A stretch of 64,000 nt of DNA, taken from NCBI GenBank assembly GCA_024276995.1, contig JAJRWB010000046.1, positions 1-64,000 of the forward strand, given 5' to 3'. Below are positions 1 to 7,766 of this stretch, in pieces. A program made the translations under genes and the position numbers. Under the pieces are notes generated by a model. The model was not told the origin of the DNA. It worked only from the letters and a program-made list of their open reading frames with translations, and did not search any database. Source of the DNA: Candidatus Eiseniibacteriota bacterium (GTDB taxonomy: Bacteria > Orphanbacterota > Orphanbacteria > Orphanbacterales > Orphanbacteraceae). Each line of letters starts with the position of its first letter. The first letter of the stretch is position 1.

Positions 1-1
1 C

Positions 2-100
2 GCTCAGAAGCGATGGAGGAAACTCAATGGATATGAACTGCTTGCCAAAGTTATTGAGGGTGTGAAGTTCGTCGATCGTGTCGAGGAGGTCGCCGCCTGA
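2..100 (+). pseudogene. C-terminal end of a transposase (partial, probably IS256/Mutator-like)
   Basis: An open frame enters from the left edge and stops at TGA 98-100. The 32 visible residues include WRKLNGYELLAKVIEGVKF, which resembles the tails of Mutator-type (IS256) transposases as I remember them. Only this tail is visible, so I cannot say whether the element is intact outside the window. Its stop overlaps the ATG of the next fragment by one base. The sequence here is visibly less GC-rich than the rest of the window, which fits mobile DNA. The family assignment rests on a short tail and is tentative. Confidence 0.45.
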
Positions 101-327
101 TGGTTCATACACAACTCTTGACCATAACTCGGGTAACATTGGAGATTTACGATGTCCGAGGTCGGCTTGTGCGGGTATTGGTCAACAAGACCAAGTCGGC
201 AGGGGCGTATGAGTCAATCTTGGCTGGTCATAACCAGGCAGGGCAGGCGGTTCCAAGCGGAGTGTACTTTGCCACAATGCGTTTTGGGGGTGCGGTCCGG
301 ACAAGGAAGATCGTCCTGATCCGATAA
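100..327 (+). pseudogene. C-terminal FlgD-like Ig domain fragment
   Basis: The 75 codons encode little more than one FlgD-like Ig domain (LEIYDVRGRLVRVLV ... SGVYFATMRF ... TRKIVLIR). This domain normally forms the last 80-90 residues of large secreted proteins; whole versions occur in this window at 7767-11780, 15141-16463 and 35362-37413. There is no signal peptide and no upstream domain, and the ATG overlaps the stop of the transposase tail. The simplest reading is a secreted-protein gene that lost its 5' part to transposition or rearrangement, leaving a remnant that is probably not functional. A true tiny domain protein is less likely. Confidence 0.6.
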
Positions 328-542
328 GCGCCCAGTAAAGGGTGCATCTTTCCAGTCGGCCGTAAGGTTCCCCCGATTTGATGGACACCGTGAGAAGGTG
401 GGATGCTCCCATCAGGAGTACCCCATTTCTCTGGCTGACACAATTCACGGTACGTCACCGCCTGCCGCGTTCCCTCCTCGCCGAATCGGTCTCATTCTGA
501 TAATCTCTCGAAAACGACCGGGGGAAGGAAAACGGCTTTCTG
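328..542. other. Non-coding stretch with lower GC
   Basis: I see no convincing gene in these 215 bases. The part around 350-440 (gatttgatggacacc and after) reminds me of IS-element ends, but I cannot pair it with a second terminus. A purine-rich ribosome binding site (gggggaaggaa, about 520-530) at the right end serves the exonuclease gene. Confidence 0.4.
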
Positions 543-1163
543 ATGAATCGATCGCGCGACACGATGAAATACAGCTCCGACATCGTGGTGATCGACCTCG
601 AAGCGACGTGCGACGGGCCGGGGAAGTTCGATCTTTCGAGGGCGAATATCATCGAAATCGGCGCCGCCCGTCTCGACCGGAAGACGCTCCGCGTGGCCGA
701 TACTTTCTCCGAGCTGATCCGGCCGCGCGACTCGTCGATCTCGCCGTTCATCACGGAGATCACCGGCATCACGGCGGACGATGTCGAGCAGTGCGACACG
801 TTCGACATCGTGATGCGGCAGTTCATCGACTGGTACGGTCCGAGGAACCGGTCGATTCTCGCGGCGTACGGCGTCTACTACGATATCCCCCTTCTCCGGA
901 AGGAGTGCGCCGCTTTCGACATTCCCTATGGAAAGAACTTCGTCGGCGGTGCCCTCGATGTCCGGTCGGCGGCGCTTCTCATGCTCGCCGATAGAGGAAA
1001 GGCGACGTCGGGGTTGACCCTCGAGGTGGTGCTCGAACGTCTCGGCATCGACTCGCTCGATCTGAACAGTCACAGGGCGCTCGACGACGCGCTCGCGGCG
1101 GCGGCGCTGCTGCAGTTCTATCACACCGGGGAGGTCTCCCTTCCCGAAGGGAGCGCCCGGTAG
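543..1163 (+). CDS. DEDDh-family 3'-5' exonuclease (KapD/ERI-1-like)
   Basis: The 206-residue protein is a single exonuclease domain. Motif I is IDLEAT near residue 18, followed by the usual IIEIGA strand; the ITEITGIT loop near 75 is typical of the DnaQ/ERI-1 fold. The last motif, HRALDDALAAA near 180, supplies the catalytic His and Asp of the DEDDh subgroup. Such proteins remove 3' nucleotides from DNA or RNA using two metal ions; the substrate cannot be told from sequence. The ATG at 543 is preferred because a purine-rich Shine-Dalgarno lies 13 bases upstream, while the next ATG (564) has none. It stands alone, 48 bases before the thiolase gene. Confidence 0.85.
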   Translation: MNRSRDTMKYSSDIVVIDLEATCDGPGKFDLSRANIIEIGAARLDRKTLRVADTFSELIRPRDSSISPFITEITGITADDVEQCDTFDIVMRQFIDWYGPRNRSILAAYGVYYDIPLLRKECAAFDIPYGKNFVGGALDVRSAALLMLADRGKATSGLTLEVVLERLGIDSLDLNSHRALDDALAAAALLQFYHTGEVSLPEGSAR

Positions 1164-1211
1164 AGCTTCGGCGGCCTTGAGTCCGCACGGAGCGAACGCG
1201 GAGGAATCGAC

Positions 1212-2414
1212 TTGAACAGTGCATTCATCTATGAAGCGGTCCGCACGCCGGTTGGACGCCACGGCGGCGCTCTCGCCACGGTGCGCACCGACGATCTCGC
1301 GGCGATCCCCGTCCGGGAGGTGGTGAAGAGGAGCGGCATCGACCCGGCATCGGTGGAGGACGTGATTCTCGGGTGCGCCAACCAGTGCGGCGAGGACAAC
1401 CGGAACGTGGCGCGCATGGCGCTTCTTCTCGCCGGTCTCCCGGTGGAGGTGCCGGGCATGACGATCAACCGGCTTTGCGGTTCGGGATTGCAGGCGGTGG
1501 TGAGTGCGGCGCACGCCATCGCCGCCGGCGAAGGGGATCTCTTCCTTTGCGGCGGCGTCGAAAGCATGACCCGCGCGCCACACGTGGTGCTGAATCGCGG
1601 AAAGCCGTGGTCGGCGAAGCCGCTCGAGACGGCGCAGACCGCCCTCGGCTGGCGTTTCGTCAATCCGAAGATGCCGAAGGAGTGGACCGTCTCGCTCGGC
1701 GAAACGGCGGAGATCGTGGCGGAACGCTACAGCATCAGCCGTGAGGAGCAGGAGCGCTTCGCCCTCGAGAGCCAGCGCCGCGCGGCGAAGGCGATCGAGA
1801 AAGGCTGCTTCGACGATGAGATCGTCCCGGTGGAGGTGGAAAAGAAGCGGGGCGCCACCGAGCGGGTGGAGAGGGACGAACATCCCCGGCTCGGCATCTC
1901 GATGGACGATCTCAAGCGACTCCGTCCCGTATTCCGGAAGGACGGCACCGTCACCGCCGGCACGTCGAGCGGGATCAACGACGGCGCGGCGGCGATGATC
2001 GTCGCGTCGGAAGGCTCGGCGCCGGGGAGGCCGTTCGCCCGGGTGCTGGCGAGCGCCGTGGCGGGCGTCGATCCGGCGTGCATGGGGCTCGGCCCGATCC
2101 CGGCGACGCGGAAAGTTCTCGAACGTTGCTCCCTGACCGTGGCCGATCTCGATCTGGTCGAACTGAACGAGGCGTTCGCCGCGCAGGCGCTCGCGTGTAT
2201 CCGGGAACTCGACCTCGACGAGGAGAAGGTGAACATCTCGGGCGGCGGAATCGCCCTCGGTCATCCTCTCGGCTGCACGGGGGCGAAACTTCTCGTCACG
2301 TTGGTGCACGCCCTCCGGAGGACGGGCGGGAGGTACGGTCTCGTCACCATGTGCATCGGCGTCGGCCAGGGGATCGCCATGGTCGTGGAGAACGTGGAGC
2401 GCGAGGGACGGTGA
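1212..2414 (+). CDS. Thiolase (acetyl-CoA acetyltransferase / 3-ketoacyl-CoA thiolase)
   Basis: This 400-residue protein has full thiolase length and all signatures: the acyl-accepting Cys89 in NRLCGSGLQ, GGVESMTRAP, NEAFAAQ, the catalytic His in GHPLGCTG and Cys381 in CIGVGQG. It either condenses two acetyl-CoA or cleaves 3-ketoacyl-CoA. The start is TTG at 1212 with GGAGG seven bases upstream. The stop overlaps the GTG of the enoyl-CoA hydratase (GTGA), so translation is probably coupled. With only a hydratase beside it and no dehydrogenase, it could serve fatty acid oxidation, aromatic or branched-chain acid breakdown, or acetoacetyl-CoA formation. Confidence 0.93.
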   Translation: MNSAFIYEAVRTPVGRHGGALATVRTDDLAAIPVREVVKRSGIDPASVEDVILGCANQCGEDNRNVARMALLLAGLPVEVPGMTINRLCGSGLQAVVSAAHAIAAGEGDLFLCGGVESMTRAPHVVLNRGKPWSAKPLETAQTALGWRFVNPKMPKEWTVSLGETAEIVAERYSISREEQERFALESQRRAAKAIEKGCFDDEIVPVEVEKKRGATERVERDEHPRLGISMDDLKRLRPVFRKDGTVTAGTSSGINDGAAAMIVASEGSAPGRPFARVLASAVAGVDPACMGLGPIPATRKVLERCSLTVADLDLVELNEAFAAQALACIRELDLDEEKVNISGGGIALGHPLGCTGAKLLVTLVHALRRTGGRYGLVTMCIGVGQGIAMVVENVEREGR

Positions 2415-3202
2415 GCGCGCCCCGCACGATCCGTGTCGAGCGAAAAGGCGTCGTGGCGCGCGTCACCCTCTGCCGCGCCGAGCGGTTCAACGCCTTCGAC
2501 GATGTGATGGTATCGGAGATGGAGGAGGCTTTTGTTTCGGTGTTCGCCGAACCGGACGTCGGGGCGGTGGTGATCACCGGCGAGGGGAGCGCTTTCTGCG
2601 CCGGCGGCGATGTGCGCTACATGCGCGACTGTGTCGCCGCGAACCGGATCGACGATGCCATGAAGCTCGTTCACGGCGGCTCGCGGATCGTGAAGGCGAT
2701 CCACGACTCGCCGGTGCCGGTCATCGCCGCGGTGAACGGCGCCGCCGTGGGAGGAGGCGCTTCCCTCGCCTTCGCATGCGACATCCGTCTCCTCTCGGAG
2801 AAGGCACGCTTCCATCTCGCCTACGCCCGCCTCGGCCTCGCCCCCGGGTGGGGCGGCGCGTACTTCATCCCCCGTCTCATCGGGCCGTCGAAATGCACCG
2901 AGCTTCTATGGCGGGGGGCGTCGGTCGGCGCCGAAGAGGCGGTGCGGATCGGACTCGCCGGCTCGATCTCGCCACCGAACGAACTCCTCGGCGAGGCGAG
3001 TGCGCTGGCGGCGGAACTCGCCGGACGCTCCCGCCGATCGATTTCGTATATCAAGAAGATGGCGTGGGCCTCCGCGGGGGGGGAGGATCTCGATGCGATG
3101 CTCGCGCGGGAGGAAGAGGCGCAGAGAGAACTCTTCTCCTCCGAGGAAGTCAGGCGGTCGCTCGAACGGATGGTAGGCCGTCTCGATGGGGAAGAAGAGT
3201 GA
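2411..3202 (+). CDS. Enoyl-CoA hydratase/isomerase family protein
   Basis: The 263-residue product is a complete crotonase-fold protein. It has the oxyanion-hole segments AFCAGGDVRYM (about residue 65) and AAVNGAAVGGGASLAFACD (about 105-123). The GTG start at 2411 overlaps the thiolase stop, and the gene ends in a second GTGA overlap with the next gene. Family members hydrate or isomerise enoyl-CoA thioesters. The usual second catalytic Glu position is not obvious to me in the segment following FHLAYARLGLAPGWG, so a hydratase is likely but a related crotonase reaction is possible. Confidence 0.88.
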   Translation: MSAPRTIRVERKGVVARVTLCRAERFNAFDDVMVSEMEEAFVSVFAEPDVGAVVITGEGSAFCAGGDVRYMRDCVAANRIDDAMKLVHGGSRIVKAIHDSPVPVIAAVNGAAVGGGASLAFACDIRLLSEKARFHLAYARLGLAPGWGGAYFIPRLIGPSKCTELLWRGASVGAEEAVRIGLAGSISPPNELLGEASALAAELAGRSRRSISYIKKMAWASAGGEDLDAMLAREEEAQRELFSSEEVRRSLERMVGRLDGEEE

Positions 3203-4056
3203 GCCGCGTCACCGACATCCACATCCATGTGCAGCCGTGGGACAAGATCAGCTCCGCCGTGGCCGGCGCGCTCCGGGAAGGACATGGCGAGCGGTTCGAT
3301 TTCCTCGTGGAAGTGATGAGCGACGCGCGCCTTCTCCTCGACTACCTCGACGAGTGCGGCGTGTGGCGCGCCGGGCTGGTCAGCTACCCGAGTCCCGGTG
3401 TGACCGGCCTCACGGATAAGGCGTGCGAGTTCGCCCTCCGCTACGCCGAGACGGACCGAAAGAGGCTGATCCCCTTCGGCGGCGTCGATCCGCGCGAGAC
3501 GGCCGACGGCGGCGCCGACGTCGACCGCCTCGTCGATCTCGGCACGGCTTGTCTCAAGATCCACCCGCCTCACCAGTTTTTTCCCGCGAACGCCTACACC
3601 GAGGGGCTCGGCGAACTGGCGGCGATCTACCGCCGCGCGTCGGAAAGGGGGGTGCCGGTGATGATCCACACCGGAACAAGCCTTTTCCCCGGTGCGCGCT
3701 GCCGGTACGGACACCCGATGGAGATCGATGACGTGGCGGTCGACTTCCCCGATCTGACCCTTATCATGGCCCACGGTGGTCGCCCCTTATGGATGGACGA
3801 AGCGTTTTTCATCTTGAGGCGGCACCGGAATGTCTGGTTCGATCTCTCCGGGATCCCGCCGGAAAAACTGATCCCCTGGTTCCCGCGGATCGCCGCCCTC
3901 GAAGATCGCGTTCTCTGGGGGACCGACTGGCCGAGCCCCGGCGTGAAGAGTCCGGGCGACAACCTGGAGCGATTTCTCGCCCTCGATCTTCCTAACTCGT
4001 TCAAGGAGAAGGCGACGGTGACGAACCCCCTCATTCTCTTTCCGGAAGAGAGGTGA
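3199..4056 (+). CDS. Amidohydrolase 2 family metal-dependent hydrolase/decarboxylase
   Basis: The 285-residue protein is a TIM-barrel amidohydrolase of the Amidohydro_2 type. It shows the N-terminal metal motif DIHIHVQPWD, a strand-5 histidine in PVMIHTGTS, a further histidine in LIMAHGG, and the C-terminal metal Asp in VLWGTDWP. The family includes aromatic acid decarboxylases and lactone hydrolases; the substrate is unknown. The GTG start overlaps the enoyl-CoA hydratase stop, and the TGA overlaps the GTG at 4053, making four coupled genes in a row. The partnership with CoA enzymes suggests it processes a carboxylic acid intermediate, which is inference. Confidence 0.85.
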   Translation: MSRVTDIHIHVQPWDKISSAVAGALREGHGERFDFLVEVMSDARLLLDYLDECGVWRAGLVSYPSPGVTGLTDKACEFALRYAETDRKRLIPFGGVDPRETADGGADVDRLVDLGTACLKIHPPHQFFPANAYTEGLGELAAIYRRASERGVPVMIHTGTSLFPGARCRYGHPMEIDDVAVDFPDLTLIMAHGGRPLWMDEAFFILRRHRNVWFDLSGIPPEKLIPWFPRIAALEDRVLWGTDWPSPGVKSPGDNLERFLALDLPNSFKEKATVTNPLILFPEER

Positions 4057-6032
4057 CGGTGATGCGGTACGCGGCGCTCTTTTCGTTGATCCTCCTTGTG
4101 ACCGGAGCACGTTCTCCGTGGTGCGCCGGCCTCCCGGTCGACACCACCCGCTTCCAAGCGGGAAGCGTCGAAGCGCGCGGCTACGGCATCGAGAACCTGA
4201 TTCCCCTCGAGGCGATCGAAAAGGCCGCCGGTGCGGGAGAGAAGGGAATCGTTTTCCGCTTCGACCATCTCGACACTCTCCTCGACGGTTCGACCCTCGA
4301 CCCGGCCTCGATCTACGGCACGATCTTCGCCGGCCCGTACCCTTTCGAAGCGGAGGAGACCGAGTATCCCTACGGACGTTTCCGCGTGAGGGGTCGTATC
4401 GAGGGGGGAGCGGGCACCCTCCCGGTAGGGCGGCTTCTCGGGCGGTACGCCAACAGCGAAGGGTGGACCGACGGCGGCACGATCCTCGTGCAGTGCGATC
4501 TCTTCGCCGCCTTGGAAGGGAAGGACCGGCATCTGGGCGTGTACGACACATTCGTCCGCTTCGAAAAGGAGGGAGGACGCTTCGAAGTGTTGCCGCACCT
4601 GGTGGAAGGACCGTTCATCGGCATGGTAACGAGCGACGATCCGACGACGGCGCTCGTTTCATTCCGCACTTCCCTTCCGGGCGAGGCGTCGGTCCTTCTC
4701 GAAGGGGGGCGTTCCTTTTCATCCCGGTCGACCGGCGTGCGCAACGAGGTGCGTCTTAGCGGTCTTACGCCCGACACGACCTACCGCTACGCCGTCCTCT
4801 TCGCCGGTGCGCGCACGCCGTGGCGCTCCTTTCGCACCGCCCCCCGCCCGGGCGAGGGGGAGTTCACATTCGCCTTCAGCGGCGACAGCCGCTCGGGCGT
4901 CGGTTCGGGCCGCACACGCTACATGGGGGTGAACTACGCCACCCTCGAAAGGTTGATGGCGGAAGCGTATCGCGAAGACGCGCGCTTCCTCCTTATGGGA
5001 GGGGATCTTGTAAACGGTTTCACAACGTCGGTCGCCGATTTCGAAAGCCAGCTGAGGGCGTGGAAGGAGGCGACGGCGGGGTTTCGCTCCTCCCGCCCGG
5101 TGTACACCGCCATCGGCAACCATGAGGCGCTCCTTCGCGTGCGCGTCGATGGGAAGGGGCGTCGCCGGTTCCTCGACCGGTGGCCCTACGCCACCGAGAG
5201 CGCCGAGGCGGTCTTCGCGGCGGAGTTCATGAACCCGGCGAACGGCCCCGCGTCGTCCGATCTGCGTCGCCCGCCGTACGACGAGACGGCGTTCTCCTTC
5301 CGTTACGGTCCCGTGCTCTGCATCGTGTTCAACAATAACTACTGGGCGGTGTTCGGGCCGAAAGCGTACGGCGGTTCTCCCGAAGGCTATATCATGGACG
5401 ACCAGCTCGACTGGATCGGGAAGCGCCTCGACGAGGCGCAGGCCGATTCGACGGTGAGCCACGTGATCCTCTGCGGCCAGGAGCCGGTCTTTCCGAGCGG
5501 CGGCCACGTGGATGACGCGATGTGGTACGGAGGCGATAACACGGTGCGCGCCTCCACCTTCGAGGGAGATTCCCTTTCCTTCGAAAAGGAAGGGATCGTC
5601 GAAGTGCGCAACCGGCTCGTCCGGATGATCGGTGCCCATCCGAAGGTGGTCGCCGTCCTCGGTTCCCACGAGCATGCGTATCATCGTGTTCGTATCGGCC
5701 CTGCCGTACCGGTCGGCGTGATCGCCCTCGACGATCGCGACGGCGATAACCGGATCACGCCGCCCGCCGAGCGTCCCTCCCCGATCGGTGACCTTCCCCA
5801 CGATGTCTGGTACATCGTTTGCGGCGGCGCGGGAGCGCCCTACTACTCGGAAGAAAGCGCCCCGTGGAGCGATTACTGGCGCGCGACGCCGCACCCCGAA
5901 GAGGGTTACTTCTATTCCTCCCAGGAGAGTGTGCTCCTCTTCCATGCGACGAAGGAGACGATCTCCCTTCGCGTGGTGAACCGCTGCGGCGAGACGATCG
6001 ACGCCATCGACGACCTTCGGGCGATTCGCTGA
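4053..6032 (+). CDS. Secreted purple-acid-phosphatase-like metallophosphoesterase
   Basis: The protein starts with a signal peptide (RYAALFSLILLVTGARS). After about 190 residues of unassigned sequence comes a fibronectin-like domain (about 190-265, LSGLTPDTTYRYAVLF), which usually precedes the catalytic domain in purple acid phosphatases. The metallophosphoesterase motifs follow in order: FSGDSRSG (about 275), GGDLVNG (about 316), GNHE (about 355) and GSHEHAYH (about 540). It probably hydrolyses phosphate esters in the periplasm or outside the cell. GTG 4053 overlaps the previous stop; ATG 4062 is an equally good start in front of the signal peptide. It converges on the flippase gene with a 3-base gap. 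Confidence 0.87.
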   Translation: MTVMRYAALFSLILLVTGARSPWCAGLPVDTTRFQAGSVEARGYGIENLIPLEAIEKAAGAGEKGIVFRFDHLDTLLDGSTLDPASIYGTIFAGPYPFEAEETEYPYGRFRVRGRIEGGAGTLPVGRLLGRYANSEGWTDGGTILVQCDLFAALEGKDRHLGVYDTFVRFEKEGGRFEVLPHLVEGPFIGMVTSDDPTTALVSFRTSLPGEASVLLEGGRSFSSRSTGVRNEVRLSGLTPDTTYRYAVLFAGARTPWRSFRTAPRPGEGEFTFAFSGDSRSGVGSGRTRYMGVNYATLERLMAEAYREDARFLLMGGDLVNGFTTSVADFESQLRAWKEATAGFRSSRPVYTAIGNHEALLRVRVDGKGRRRFLDRWPYATESAEAVFAAEFMNPANGPASSDLRRPPYDETAFSFRYGPVLCIVFNNNYWAVFGPKAYGGSPEGYIMDDQLDWIGKRLDEAQADSTVSHVILCGQEPVFPSGGHVDDAMWYGGDNTVRASTFEGDSLSFEKEGIVEVRNRLVRMIGAHPKVVAVLGSHEHAYHRVRIGPAVPVGVIALDDRDGDNRITPPAERPSPIGDLPHDVWYIVCGGAGAPYYSEESAPWSDYWRATPHPEEGYFYSSQESVLLFHATKETISLRVVNRCGETIDAIDDLRAIR

Positions 6033-6035
6033 CTC

Positions 6036-7547
6036 TCACTCCCCGTCCGACCGCCCCCGCCCCTTTCCCGAAATCATCTGCCACGCCAGGGTGAACACGC
6101 CGGTTCTCCTCTGGAGCTGCCACCAGAGGGGTGACGTGGAAGCGAGAAGGATCGCCCCGTGGAGGAGACCTCGCTTCAGGTCGTCGGCGAGCGTGGCGTT
6201 CATGTCGATCGGGAGGAAGCGGAAGAGGAACGCCACCACGGCGGCGACGTAGAGCGTGGGGAGGTAGGTCCGGAAGAGCGACATGAAAAGGGAGCCGTCG
6301 TCGTCGGGAACGAGACGGAAGGCGAAGGCGAGGAGCGTGGTGCCGTAGAGGAACTGGCAGAGCGCCGCGCCGAGGGCGATGCCCTGGATGCCGTATCCCG
6401 CACGGGCGAGCGCCGTGTTGATTCCCCACTCGGCGACCACCAGGACGGCGGCGCCGATGAGGAGCACCTTCGTCCGGTTCACGGTGATCAGGAAATACGA
6501 AGGGAGCGACGCGATCGAAAGAAAGAGTGTGCCGCACACGAGCACCCGCATCGCCGCGATGCCGGGCACGAATTTCGGCAGCACGTGTACCACCGGGATA
6601 TGGATCCACAGGTAGGCGAAGCCGAGGAAGACGGGGACGAAAATGGAAAAGGCGTACGTCGGTTCCTTAAGGGTTCGCCCGAGCGCGGCGATTTCGCCCG
6701 TCTTTCCGAAGCGGGCGAGGAATTCGGGGAAGAGCGTGAAGCTCGCCGAGGAGGTGATGTAGATCAGCATGCCGGCGATGGTACTCGCAATGCCGTAGTA
6801 GCCGAGTTCGGCGCGGCTGAGATTCCCGATGATCACCAGCTTGTCCACCTGCCGGAGGAGGACGCCGGCGAAGATGTACGCCAGGATCGGCCCTCCGCGC
6901 ACGAGGAGTTTTGCCATAAGCGCCTTATCGAAGCGGAAGCGAAAGCGCCAGTCGGCGCGGGCGCGGAGGAAGATCAGCGAGAGGAGGTTCGCCGCCACGA
7001 GGGCGAGGAACATGCCGTAGATTCCCACCACCAGGACGAGCCCGATCGAGAGCGCCACGTTGATCAGCGACTGGATCACCCATGCCTGCGAGATCGGGCC
7101 GATACGGCGGTAGGCGCGGAAGATGTTGTGGTAGACGAAACAGAAGATCTGGAGCGCCGTGGCGATGCCGATGAGGGGCAGCGCGACGCGCGTCACCGGG
7201 GAGTGGTTCTTCCACCCGATCAGGTCGACGGCGAGAAGGACGAGTAAGAAGAGGGTGGTGAGGACCGTGATCGCCGTGTAACCGGAATCACGGTAGGCTT
7301 CCGCCTTTTCCTTCTCCTCACGGCCCAGTTCGAAGGGGATCTCCCGGGTCATGCCGTTCAGAATGCCGAGATGGATGTAGGCGCCGAGGTCGTAGATCAC
7401 CAAGACGGCGACCCAACTGCCGTAGTCGGTCGGCCCGAGAAGGCGGGCGACGACGAAGCCGCGAAGGATCGATGCGATCCGCGCGACGTACTGGCTCGTC
7501 GCGAAACCGCTCCAGTCGGCGAGTGCCTTGAGTCGGCTCACCGCCAT
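6036..7547 (-). CDS. Polysaccharide/lipid-linked oligosaccharide flippase (Wzx/MurJ superfamily)
   Basis: The 503-residue protein has about 12-14 hydrophobic segments spread along its length. The N-terminus matches polysaccharide flippases (SQYVARIASILRGFVVARLLGPTDYG), and the first half shows the typical AYRRIGPISQAWVIQSLINVALSIG region. Such inner-membrane proteins move lipid-linked glycans from the cytoplasmic to the periplasmic face for O-antigen, capsule or exopolysaccharide assembly. No glycosyltransferase or polymerase lies beside it, so its glycan is unknown. The start at 7547 has only a weak ribosome binding site; GTG 7541 is an alternative. Confidence 0.85.
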   Translation of the reverse strand: MAVSRLKALADWSGFATSQYVARIASILRGFVVARLLGPTDYGSWVAVLVIYDLGAYIHLGILNGMTREIPFELGREEKEKAEAYRDSGYTAITVLTTLFLLVLLAVDLIGWKNHSPVTRVALPLIGIATALQIFCFVYHNIFRAYRRIGPISQAWVIQSLINVALSIGLVLVVGIYGMFLALVAANLLSLIFLRARADWRFRFRFDKALMAKLLVRGGPILAYIFAGVLLRQVDKLVIIGNLSRAELGYYGIASTIAGMLIYITSSASFTLFPEFLARFGKTGEIAALGRTLKEPTYAFSIFVPVFLGFAYLWIHIPVVHVLPKFVPGIAAMRVLVCGTLFLSIASLPSYFLITVNRTKVLLIGAAVLVVAEWGINTALARAGYGIQGIALGAALCQFLYGTTLLAFAFRLVPDDDGSLFMSLFRTYLPTLYVAAVVAFLFRFLPIDMNATLADDLKRGLLHGAILLASTSPLWWQLQRRTGVFTLAWQMISGKGRGRSDGE

Positions 7548-7699
7548 TCCCCGGCGGCGCCCGACGGCGGGGGCGGTTCATGATGGCGGCGTATCATCGC
7601 TCTATCCTCCGGCGCACGGGAAGTTCCGGCCGCGCGGTGAATGCAGGCGCAGCCCGGCGGCATTGTAGCGCGGAGGAACGCCGCGGTCCAGCTCCGCAC

Positions 7700-7736
7700 G
7701 AAACGGTCCGGGCTTTTCGTGGGCCCGGACCGTTTC
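7700..7736 (-). terminator. Perfect 14-bp inverted repeat after the secreted GH57 gene
   Basis: Arms 7700-7713 (gaaacggtccgggc) and 7723-7736 are exact reverse complements around a 9-base loop. The hairpin lies 31 bases past the stop of the minus-strand gene 7767-11780, where a terminator is expected. No clear T-run follows, so it may act as a transcript-stabilising hairpin or a terminator without U-tract. Confidence 0.65.
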
Positions 7737-7766
7737 CGATCGAACATTCGCCGCGCGGCCGCTACG

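Noticed and set aside
350-440. Left end of an IS3-like element
   Set aside because: The sequence style is reminiscent, but no orfA follows and no matching inverted terminus is visible.
492-2309. Minus-strand open frame of 605 codons opposite exonuclease and thiolase
   Set aside because: Low-complexity basic sequence with no motif; the plus strand encodes unmistakable enzymes.
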